Of a stretch of DNA of 45,892 nt, positions 1 through 6,215 are shown piece after piece (position 1 is the first letter of the stretch; every line of letters starts with the position of its first letter). The notes under the pieces are model-generated. The model searched no databases. It was not told the origin of the DNA and saw nothing but the letters and a program-made list of their open reading frames with translations. Source of the DNA: Candidatus Binatia bacterium. Its GTDB lineage: Bacteria; Desulfobacterota_B; Binatia; UBA9968; JAJDTQ01. The stretch lies in assembly GCA_022827045.1 (NCBI GenBank), contig JAJDTQ010000122.1, positions 1 through 45,892 of the forward strand, written 5' to 3'. The translations under genes and the position numbers were made by a program.

Positions 1-1
1 G

Positions 2-628
2 TCCACCGGCGCGGCGGTCGTGCACAACCCGAGCTCCAACCTGCGGCTGCGCAGCGGCATCGCCCCGCTGATGCACTACCATGAGGCGGGCGTGCGTCTG
101 GGGATGGGCCTCGACAGCAGCCCGTTGAACGACCGGCCGGACATGCTGCAGGAGATGCGGCTGGCCGCCAACCTCCAGCGTGTCCCGGGCGCCGGCCCCG
201 GCCTCATGCCGCTGGCCGATATCTTCCGTGCGGCCACCGCGGGTGGCGCGGATATCCTCGGTTGGGGCGCGACCTGCGGAACCCTGGAGCCGGGGAAACG
301 CGCCGACCTGGTGTTGGTGGACTCGCGGCCCATCGCGGAGCCCTATCTCGCAAGGCACCAAACGCCGGTGGACGCGCTGGTCTACCGCGGCGGCGCCGGG
401 GCCGTGGACACCGTGATGGTGGACGGCGAGATCCTCTATCGTGGCGGCAAGCACGTGCGGCTCGACGAGAAAGCCGTCCTCAGGGAGGTCCGGCGGAAGA
501 TCACCCCGGCTCCCCGAAAAAGGGCGGGAGGACTGGAAGCGCGCCTCCTCCCTCGCGTGCGGGACTTTCTCGAATCGCACGAAGAGCACCCGGTGGAGCC
601 CTTCTACAAGTTCAACGACGCCGGCTGA
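2..628 (+). CDS. amidohydrolase, TRZ/ATZ/cytosine deaminase-like (3' part only)
   Basis: This is the C-terminal part of a metal-dependent amidohydrolase; its start lies left of the window and the frame is open from base 2. The family deaminates or dechlorinates N-heterocycles or hydrolyses related C-N bonds. The fragment opens with the HNPSSNLRL motif, typical of the region just before the last metal-ligand strand, followed by GLDSSP, whose Asp is the expected metal ligand. The end of the barrel and the small beta-sandwich follow (LGWGATCGTLEPGKRADLVLVD, then VDTVMVDGEILYRGG). A C-terminal extension of about 50 residues ends in EPFYKFNDAG. It is co-directional with the decarboxylase, aldolase and Rieske oxygenase genes, which suggests degradation of an aromatic or heterocyclic compound. 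The substrate cannot be told from the fragment. Confidence 0.85.
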   Translation, partial: STGAAVVHNPSSNLRLRSGIAPLMHYHEAGVRLGMGLDSSPLNDRPDMLQEMRLAANLQRVPGAGPGLMPLADIFRAATAGGADILGWGATCGTLEPGKRADLVLVDSRPIAEPYLARHQTPVDALVYRGGAGAVDTVMVDGEILYRGGKHVRLDEKAVLREVRRKITPAPRKRAGGLEARLLPRVRDFLESHEEHPVEPFYKFNDAG

Positions 629-665
629 GGCCGGTTGACCCGCCTCGTCACGAAAGGAGCGGCGC

Positions 666-1395
666 ATGTTCGGCTACCGCGCCAGAATCGGCTACATCTC
701 TCTCTCCCTCCATCATCGAGTTGAACGCCTATGACTTCTACCGCATCGTGCCGGACGGGGTGGGCTTCATCGGGGTGGCGTGCATGGTGGGCGGCTGGAA
801 GGAGGAAGCCTACAAGGAAGCGCTCAAGCAGGTGGAGGCCTGCGCGCACGAGCTCAAGCGGCGCTCCTGCGACTTCATCATCCACGGCGGCTCGCCCCTG
901 GTGCTGAGTCAGGGCAAGGGGTTCGAGACGAAGCTGATCGACCAGCTCGAGACCATCACCGGGGTGCCCTGCACCACCAGCATCGTCGCCGCCCTGGATG
1001 CCTTCCGGGACCTTTCGGTGTCGCGCCTGGCCGTGGTCGACCCGTATCCTCCCGATCTCAACGAGAAGGTGGTGAGCTATCTCGAGGCCTGGGGGTTCGA
1101 GGCGCGCTCGCTGGTTTCCCTGACGACGGAATTCACCACCTCGAGCGCCGTCTCGGTGGCGGACATCTACCAAGCCGCCAAGCGCGCGGTGAGGGAAGCG
1201 GACAACCCCGACGCCATCTACATCCCCTGCGCCAACTTCCCGGTGGTGGACGTCATCGAGGACATCGAGACGGACCTCGGGCTGCCGGTCATCGCCAACA
1301 TGACCTCGCAGCTCTACGTCGCCTTCAAGGCCATCAGCATGCGCGAGAAGATCGACGGCTACGGCCGGCTCATGCGCCTGCTGGCATCCTCCTAG
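666..1395 (+). CDS. arylmalonate decarboxylase / Asp-Glu racemase family protein, apparent frameshift near the N-terminus
   Basis: An ATG at 666 gives MFGYRARIGYIS, a typical start for this family. The rest of the protein (from PSIIELNAYDFYRIVPDG to the stop at 1395) is in another frame. The shift falls in a (TC)5 run at 697-706; three TC units would give GYISPSIIE in one frame. Visible features are an HGGSPL loop and a single catalytic-type cysteine in YIPCANFP. Family members with only the second Cys resemble arylmalonate decarboxylase rather than two-Cys racemases or maleate isomerases. The usual length is about 240 residues, matching 666-1395 once the frame is repaired. The gene sits between an amidohydrolase and a DHDPS-family aldolase in a catabolic run. 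It could be an assembly error, a recent pseudogene, or a slippage-controlled gene. Confidence 0.75.
697..706 (+). repeat. (TC)5 dinucleotide run at a frameshift
   Basis: Five TC units lie 31 bases after the ATG of the decarboxylase-like gene, exactly where its reading frame changes. Three or six units would join the start to the main frame; five do not. Confidence 0.7.
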
Positions 1396-1417
1396 GCCCT
1401 CACCCGGCCTTCGGCCA

Positions 1418-1440
1418 CCCCTCTCCCAGAGGGAGAGGGG
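1418..1440 (+). terminator. perfect 10-bp hairpin, REP-like and possibly terminator
   Basis: The arms CCCCTCTCCC (1418-1427) and GGGAGAGGGG (1431-1440) pair perfectly around AGA and are followed by TTGTATTT. The hairpin lies 23 bases after the stop of the decarboxylase-like gene, so it could end its transcript. A 9-bp relative occurs at 4703-4723, so this is also a dispersed palindrome. Confidence 0.55.
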
Positions 1441-1489
1441 TTGTATTTGACTATTCGGACAGACTCCTAGGAGCCTGCCGATGTCCGAA

Positions 1490-1520
1490 CCCGTCATTCC
1501 GGCGAACGCCGGAATCCGGG
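1490..1520. repeat. dispersed palindromic repeat (ATTCCGGCG core)
   Basis: The palindrome ATTCCGGCG-AA-CGCCGGAAT is at 1496-1515 with flanks GTC and CCGGG. Related copies occur at 21540-21555 (partial) and 21607-21635. It is an intergenic REP-like element with no coding content. Confidence 0.7.
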
Positions 1521-1596
1521 GGAGGAGCGCGGGAGTGCTCGGCTTGACGCCGGCAATACCCAGGGGTTATCTGATGACCACGGAGGGTTCGAGACC

Positions 1597-2487
1597 ATGA
1601 TCAAGGGCATCGTCATTCCGGTGATCACACCGTTCGAGCACGACGGAACGGTGGATGAGCCGATGCTCCGGAAGCTGGTGGACTTCTACGTCGGCGCGGA
1701 GGTCCAGGGCCTGTTCATGCTGGGCTCCTCGGGGCAGGGTCCGGCCATGTCCATGGCCGAGCGCAAGCGCACGGCCGAGATCGCCGTCGACCAGAACGCC
1801 GGGCGCGCGCCCCTGATCGTGCACGTGGGGACCGCGGATGCCGAGAGCACGGCGGAGCTGGCGCGGCACGCCGCCGAGCAGGGCGTCGACGGCATCGGCG
1901 TGATTCCGCCGTATTACTACTCGGACCATTCCGAGTACGAGCTCATGGCCCATTTCCGCGCGGTGGCGGACGCCGTGCCGCTGCCCATCTTCATCTACGA
2001 GAACCCGAAGTACTCGGGCATCTCCATCGCGCCGCCCTTCGCCCAGCGCATGAAGGAGGAGATCCCCACCATCCGCGGAATCAAGGTGGCCTACGGCGCC
2101 GGCGCCATGCTGGACTATGTGCGGCTGTTCCCGCCGGACGTGGCGGTGTTCACCGGCAACGCGGACATCTTCGGGCTGGTGCCCTTCGGCGTGGCGGGCA
2201 TGATCAATCCGCCCACGAGTTGCATCCCCGAGCTATGCGTCGAGTTGTGGCGCGCGCTGGAGCGGGAGGACTACCACCAGGCGGTGCAGCTGCAGCGGCG
2301 GGTCAACGACGTTACCGCCGTCATCATCGGACTGATCAAGCGTCACGGCCGGGCCGTGGTGGCCGAGATGTACCGCATGCGCGGATTCGCCATCAAAAGG
2401 TTCCCGAAGTGGGAGACGAAGCCGCTGCCGCCGGAGGCGCGGGACTCGGTGCATCGCGAATTGAGCCGCGGCGGCTTCCTGGACTGA
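1597..2487 (+). CDS. dihydrodipicolinate synthase / N-acetylneuraminate lyase family aldolase
   Basis: This is a 296-residue class I aldolase of the DapA/NanA superfamily, the standard length. Such enzymes form a Schiff base between a lysine and a 2-oxo acid. Lys163 in GIKVAYG and Tyr134 in FIYENP are the expected catalytic pair, and an IPPYYY loop lies before them. The carboxylate-binding loop, usually GTTGE, reads GSSGQG, so the usual Glu is Gln. That argues against true DapA and for a catabolic aldolase or dehydratase. The flanking amidohydrolase, decarboxylase and Rieske oxygenase fit this. The gene follows the 1396-1596 spacer, which carries two palindromic repeats. The exact substrate is unknown. 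Confidence 0.88.
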   Translation: MIKGIVIPVITPFEHDGTVDEPMLRKLVDFYVGAEVQGLFMLGSSGQGPAMSMAERKRTAEIAVDQNAGRAPLIVHVGTADAESTAELARHAAEQGVDGIGVIPPYYYSDHSEYELMAHFRAVADAVPLPIFIYENPKYSGISIAPPFAQRMKEEIPTIRGIKVAYGAGAMLDYVRLFPPDVAVFTGNADIFGLVPFGVAGMINPPTSCIPELCVELWRALEREDYHQAVQLQRRVNDVTAVIIGLIKRHGRAVVAEMYRMRGFAIKRFPKWETKPLPPEARDSVHRELSRGGFLD

Positions 2488-2521
2488 GGTCAAGCGGCAC
2501 GCGCGGAACCGGGGCTATCGG

Positions 2522-3742
2522 GTGGATACGTTCAGAAGCACCAACAGGGACATCCCGCGGGTGGGACGCGGCACGCCGGGCGGCGAGTGGCTGCGGCGCT
2601 ACTGGCTCGCGGTGGGCACGGAGCAGGAGCTGCACGACGTCCCCCAGGCGGTGCGGGTGCTGGGCGAGGACCTGGTGCTGTTCCGTGATCTCCAGGGGCG
2701 CCTCGGCCTCATCGGCCGGGACTGCTCCCACCGCGGCTCGTCGCTGGAATACGGCGACATCGAGGAGCGCGGCATCCGCTGCCCCTACCACGGCTGGCTC
2801 TACGACGTAACGGGCAACTGCCTGGAGCAGCCGTCCGAGCCGCCGGAGACCAGCTTTTGCGCCAAGGTCAGGCATCCGGCCTATCCCGTTCGGACCCTCG
2901 GAGGACTGATCTTCGCCTACATGGGGCCCGACTCCGCCGGTCCGCCGCCCCTGCCCAACTATTCTCCACTGGTGGACCACGGCGGGCAGCGGCTGGTGGA
3001 GAGCACCCGGTACTTCGACTACAACTGGTTCAACTTCTACGAGAACAGCGCCGATCCCTGCCACGTGTGGATCCTTCACAGCCGTAGCGCCTACGGCGAG
3101 CAGACCTGGGGCGGCGAGTTCTTCAGCGCCAAGAGCCCGCCTGCCTACGAGCCCGTGGAGACCCCTTACGGCATGAAGATGGTCATGTCCAAGCCGGGTC
3201 CCGTGGAAGGCACCGAGTTCGTCGACGAGATGAGCCTGGGGCTACCGAGCATCCTCCAGGTGGGCGACACCGAGTTCGTGCACGCGCGGGTGGAGCCGGA
3301 GGTGCTGGAGAAGGTGGGCTCCAACTACGAGCACTTCATGTTCCTCACGCCCAACGACGACGACCACTTCATGCTGTTTACCGTGGACTACTACACCGGC
3401 CCCGACCCCGACATCTTCGAGCGGCTGGGGCGGATGCGGAAGCGCGAGGCTCCCAAGGGAGAGGTCAAGCCCTACGACACGCGGCCGCTCATGCCTTTCC
3501 GCGGCAACATCCGGCAGGAGGACATCGTCACCCAGGGCACCCAGCGGCTGCTGGGCGAGCGCGAGGAGCGCCTGGGCACCTCCGACCGCGGCGTCATCAT
3601 GCTGCGCCGGATGGTCCGGGACTGCATCGACGCCGTGGCCGAGGGCAGGGAGCCCAAGGCGTTGCGCCTGGAGGAAAACGCGGAAGGGCTGGTGAAGCTG
3701 GATTCGTTCGTCGGGGTGAGGGCCGCTGAACCGCGAGACTGA
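2522..3742 (+). CDS. Rieske [2Fe-2S] non-haem iron oxygenase, alpha subunit
   Basis: This 406-residue aromatic-ring or demethylating oxygenase starts at GTG 2522. The N-terminal Rieske domain has Cys68-x-His70 and Cys87-x2-His90 in CSHRGSS and CPYHGW. The C-terminal catalytic domain has the mononuclear iron motif N175-x2-D178-x2-H181-x4-H186 in ENSADPCHVWILH. The architecture resembles phthalate 4,5-dioxygenase and vanillate O-demethylase-type oxygenases, which receive electrons from a separate reductase. No reductase or ferredoxin gene is visible in this window. It lies 34 bases after the aldolase gene, so the two are probably co-transcribed. The substrate is unknown; aromatic acids or their N/O-methyl derivatives would fit the context. 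Confidence 0.92.
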   Translation: MDTFRSTNRDIPRVGRGTPGGEWLRRYWLAVGTEQELHDVPQAVRVLGEDLVLFRDLQGRLGLIGRDCSHRGSSLEYGDIEERGIRCPYHGWLYDVTGNCLEQPSEPPETSFCAKVRHPAYPVRTLGGLIFAYMGPDSAGPPPLPNYSPLVDHGGQRLVESTRYFDYNWFNFYENSADPCHVWILHSRSAYGEQTWGGEFFSAKSPPAYEPVETPYGMKMVMSKPGPVEGTEFVDEMSLGLPSILQVGDTEFVHARVEPEVLEKVGSNYEHFMFLTPNDDDHFMLFTVDYYTGPDPDIFERLGRMRKREAPKGEVKPYDTRPLMPFRGNIRQEDIVTQGTQRLLGEREERLGTSDRGVIMLRRMVRDCIDAVAEGREPKALRLEENAEGLVKLDSFVGVRAAEPRD

Positions 3743-3752
3743 CAAGCCGTTG

Positions 3753-3817
3753 GTCCTGAGCCCTTCGACAAGCTCAGGACAGGGGTAGCGACGCGAAGCG
3801 TCGCGAAGTCGAAGGAC
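3753..3817. repeat. double-hairpin intergenic repeat
   Basis: Two adjacent hairpins are visible: GTCCTGAGC (3753-3761) with GCTCAGGAC (3772-3780), then GCGACGC (3788-3794) with GCGTCGC (3798-3804), ending in GAAGTCGAAGGAC. The GTCCTGAGC and GTCGAAGGAC modules recur in the larger element at 34262-34360, so this is a dispersed family. Confidence 0.75.
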
Positions 3818-3841
3818 ACTTTCTCGGACAGGACGGCAAAG

Positions 3842-4732
3842 ATGCCGAAAGTCGTGGTCACCGGCGGCAGCGGCCGCCTCGGACAGCACGCCATCGGACA
3901 CCTTCTCGAGCACGGCTACGAAGCTCTGAGCCTGGACATCGTGCCGCCGCCGAAAAGGCAGTGCGACTCCTGGATCTGTGACCTGCGCCGCTCGGGCGAT
4001 CTCTACGAGGCCTTCAGGGGCGCAGGGGCCGTTATCCACCTTGGCGCGTACCAGGCTCCCAACCTGGCGCCGGACTGCGAGACCTTCGGCAACAACGTCA
4101 CCGCCACCTACAACGTGCTCAAGGCCGCCGTGGACCTGGGCGTCCCGCGCGTCGTGTGCGCTTCGAGCATCGCCGCCTACGGTTTTCTCTACGCTCCCGG
4201 CATATGGGAGCCCGACTACCTGCCCCTGGACGAGGCATACCCGTGCCGGCCCCAGGATCCGTACGCGCTTTCGAAGGTGTTCGGCGAGCAATTGGCCGAC
4301 TCGGTCACGCGGTACAGCGACGTCACGGTGGTGAGCCTGCGGTTCAGCGGCGTGAACTTTGACCCGGCCTTCGAGACCCTGCCGGCACGCTGGACCGACC
4401 CCGGACGCAGGATGGGCACGTTCTGGAGCTACGTGGACGCGCGCGACGCCGCGGTCGCCTGCCGCCTGGCCGTCGAAACGTCCCTGTCGGGGCACGAGGT
4501 CTTCAACATCGCTGCCGCCACCAGCCGCTATCTCGAACCCACCGGGGAGTTGGTGCGAAGATACATCCCCGGCACCAGGATCAAGGGAGGTTATTCAGGA
4601 CACTGGGGCGGTCTCGACGTCACCAAGGCGGCGGAGGTGTTGGGTTTCGAGGCCGCCCACGTCTGGCGCGACTACCTGAACTCGGACGGCACCCCCAAAA
4701 CCCCCTCTCCCACCGGGAGAGGGTCGGGGTGA
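3842..4732 (+). CDS. NAD-dependent epimerase/dehydratase (extended SDR)
   Basis: This is a 296-residue extended short-chain dehydrogenase. The Rossmann motif TGGSGRLG is at residues 7-14, the catalytic Ser is at about 109 (ASSIAAYG), and Tyr141-x3-Lys145 lies in PYALSK. Such enzymes oxidise, epimerise or dehydrate sugar nucleotides or small alcohols using NAD(P). It sits next to catabolic genes, so a small-molecule dehydrogenase is more likely than a cell-wall sugar enzyme. The last residues (PSPTGRGSG) are encoded by a dispersed palindrome at 4703-4723, so the tail was probably acquired by repeat insertion over the original stop. Confidence 0.88.
   Translation: MPKVVVTGGSGRLGQHAIGHLLEHGYEALSLDIVPPPKRQCDSWICDLRRSGDLYEAFRGAGAVIHLGAYQAPNLAPDCETFGNNVTATYNVLKAAVDLGVPRVVCASSIAAYGFLYAPGIWEPDYLPLDEAYPCRPQDPYALSKVFGEQLADSVTRYSDVTVVSLRFSGVNFDPAFETLPARWTDPGRRMGTFWSYVDARDAAVACRLAVETSLSGHEVFNIAAATSRYLEPTGELVRRYIPGTRIKGGYSGHWGGLDVTKAAEVLGFEAAHVWRDYLNSDGTPKTPSPTGRGSG
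4703..4723. repeat. REP-like palindrome inside the SDR C-terminus
   Basis: The arms CCCTCTCCC (4703-4711) and GGGAGAGGG (4715-4723) flank ACC. The element is closely related to the hairpin at 1418-1440. Here it lies within the coding frame and supplies the C-terminal tail of the SDR. Confidence 0.75.
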
Positions 4733-4742
4733 GGGAGCTACG

Positions 4743-5117
4743 TCAGGCCAGCGCCACCACGTCCACTTCCACCAGCGCCCCTTTTGGCAGGCCCGCAACC
4801 GCCACCGTGGTGCGGGCGGGCCTGGCGGAGCCCAGATAACCCTCGTAGATGGTGTTGACGGCGGCGAAATCGGCCATGTCGTTCAGGTAGATGGTCGTCT
4901 TGACGACCCGGCCCCACGAGCTGCCCGCCGCTTCCAGAACGGCGGTGACGTTGTCGAGCACCCGGCGCGCCTGCTCCTCGATGCCGCCGGCGACGAGCTC
5001 GCCGGTTGCCGGCTCCAGCCCGATCTGCCCCGCGGTGTACACGAAGCCGTTGGCCTTGATGGCCTGCTCATAGGGGCCGATGGCGTTCGGCGCCTTGTCG
5101 GTATGAATCACTTCCAT
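4743..5117 (-). CDS. RidA family protein (2-iminobutanoate/2-iminopropanoate deaminase-like)
   Basis: This 124-residue Rid protein matches the usual family length. Rid enzymes hydrolyse reactive enamines and imines produced by PLP enzymes and flavin amine oxidases. Key residues are present: Tyr17 in IGPYEQA, Arg102 in ARTTVAV, which holds the substrate carboxylate, and Glu117 in LVEVDVVAL. A Shine-Dalgarno sequence (AAGGAG) precedes the ATG. It converges on the SDR gene and may act on imines produced in the catabolic cluster; that link is inference. Confidence 0.92.
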   Translation of the reverse strand: MEVIHTDKAPNAIGPYEQAIKANGFVYTAGQIGLEPATGELVAGGIEEQARRVLDNVTAVLEAAGSSWGRVVKTTIYLNDMADFAAVNTIYEGYLGSARPARTTVAVAGLPKGALVEVDVVALA

Positions 5118-5208
5118 GGACAGGGTCTCTCCTTGGCGTTTGTTGGAACTACCGGAAATCTACTAGAAATAGTTGAATGACGTTAGCCTTCCGGCGGGAG
5201 TTCGAACC

Positions 5209-5400
5209 ATGAGATTGATGACCGCCCACAAGATCCTCATCGGCACGTCCATCGCCTTCTTCATCTTCTTCAGCGGGTGGGAGCTGACGAACTACCTCGG
5301 CGCCAACGAGGGCTGGGCCCTGCTGCGAAGCGTTCTGTACCTCTGCGTCGCCGTGGGTTTCGCGGTTTACTTCCGAACCCTCAAGAACAAGGTGCTCTGA
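5209..5400 (+). CDS. small two-helix membrane protein, unknown function
   Basis: This protein has about 63 residues from ATG 5209; a GGGAG sequence lies upstream. A longer frame opens at TTG 5173 but lacks a ribosome site. Two hydrophobic segments are visible, around ILIGTSIAFFIFFSGW and LLRSVLYLCVAVGFAVYF, with a short polar linker and a basic tail (RTLKNKVL). The stop is one base before the HNH gene, so the two are likely translated from one mRNA. I do not recognise a family. Confidence 0.6.
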   Translation: MRLMTAHKILIGTSIAFFIFFSGWELTNYLGANEGWALLRSVLYLCVAVGFAVYFRTLKNKVL

Positions 5401-5401
5401 G

Positions 5402-5674
5402 ATGGTCGCGGACCCCGACGCCTTCATCGTTTCGGTAACCGATGAAGAGATACGCCGCGAGCGCCGCAGGGCGCGGGAACTGCGCAACAGCCAGTGGTGG
5501 AAGAACCGGACCAGCAAAGGGGTCTGCGCCCACTGCGGCGGGCGGTTTCCGCCCCGTGAGCTGACCATGGACCATCTTGTTCCGGTCATCCGCGGCGGCA
5601 AGAGCACCCGGGGCAACGTCGTCCCCAGCTGCAAGCCCTGCAACAGCGCCAGGAAGCACAGCCTGCCGTTCTGA
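5402..5674 (+). CDS. HNH endonuclease
   Basis: This 90-residue stand-alone HNH nuclease has a Zn ribbon formed by Cys42-x2-Cys45 and Cys77-x2-Cys80 around the HNH core (MDHLVPVIRGG, with Asp57-His58 and Asn72; NSARK follows). The N-terminal 35 residues are Arg/Glu-rich and probably helical and DNA-binding. It resembles the small McrA-like HNH proteins widespread in bacteria. It starts one base after the small membrane protein stop, so the two are probably co-expressed. No phage or intron genes surround it. Its role is unknown. Confidence 0.9.
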   Translation: MVADPDAFIVSVTDEEIRRERRRARELRNSQWWKNRTSKGVCAHCGGRFPPRELTMDHLVPVIRGGKSTRGNVVPSCKPCNSARKHSLPF

Positions 5675-5695
5675 CCCCACGGCCGTTACGGTCCA

Positions 5696-6124
5696 CTACT
5701 TGGGCGTATAGTCGCTGCGCAGCAGCAGCATCTGCACTTTCGCGTTGAGGCCGTAGTCCGGCACTTTCTCGAAGACGGCGCGGACCTTCTCGTTCGCGAA
5801 ATACTTTCCGGCGTCCTCGATGCTGTCGAACTCGAACTCGACGACCCGTTGTGGAGATTCGCCGAAGTAGTCGTCGTAGGAGGTGATACGCCTGACTTCG
5901 GCGGGGGCCTTGAGGTCTTCGGCGACGCTTCCCACCCAGGCGATATACCTGTCCTTGCCGTCCACGGGATAGTCCACCGCGACAACGTATTTCACCGAGG
6001 GACGGCCCTTCATTGCGTCCTGGCCGTGGACTTGCGGCGTATCCGGGAACAGCGCGGGTCCGAGCAGGCTGAACGCGAACAATCCAGCCAGTGCGACCGC
6101 AACCTTCAGGGTCCCTTTGGACAT
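5696..6124 (-). CDS. secreted small protein with alpha/beta-barrel (Dabb/NIPSNAP-like) features
   Basis: This protein has 142 residues from ATG 6124, chosen because GGAAGGAG lies just upstream; an in-frame ATG at 6160 lacks such a site. The N-terminus (MSKGTLKVAVALAGLFAFSLLG) is a clear signal peptide. The mature part (KYVVAVDYPVDGKDRYIAWVGSV, then RVVEFEFDSIEDAGKYF) has the alternating strand-helix pattern of dimeric alpha/beta-barrel proteins. I cannot name a reaction. It converges on the HNH gene and shares a spacer with the molybdopterin oxidoreductase gene, with no further evidence for a link. Confidence 0.7.
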   Translation of the reverse strand: MSKGTLKVAVALAGLFAFSLLGPALFPDTPQVHGQDAMKGRPSVKYVVAVDYPVDGKDRYIAWVGSVAEDLKAPAEVRRITSYDDYFGESPQRVVEFEFDSIEDAGKYFANEKVRAVFEKVPDYGLNAKVQMLLLRSDYTPK

Positions 6125-6215
6125 AGTGACACACTCCTTCCGTTCAAGTGTTCTCATCAATATTGTAGCAGTTGCGGATTCCGGACCTGAGCGTTCATTT
6201 ACGCCCGGGTGGATT

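Noticed and set aside
604..1497. Minus-strand open frame of 297 codons
   Set aside because: It is antisense to the decarboxylase-like gene and covers repeat sequence; a shadow frame.
3242..4495. Minus-strand open frame of 417 codons
   Set aside because: It overlaps the Rieske oxygenase and SDR genes antisense; no recognisable domain and no start context.
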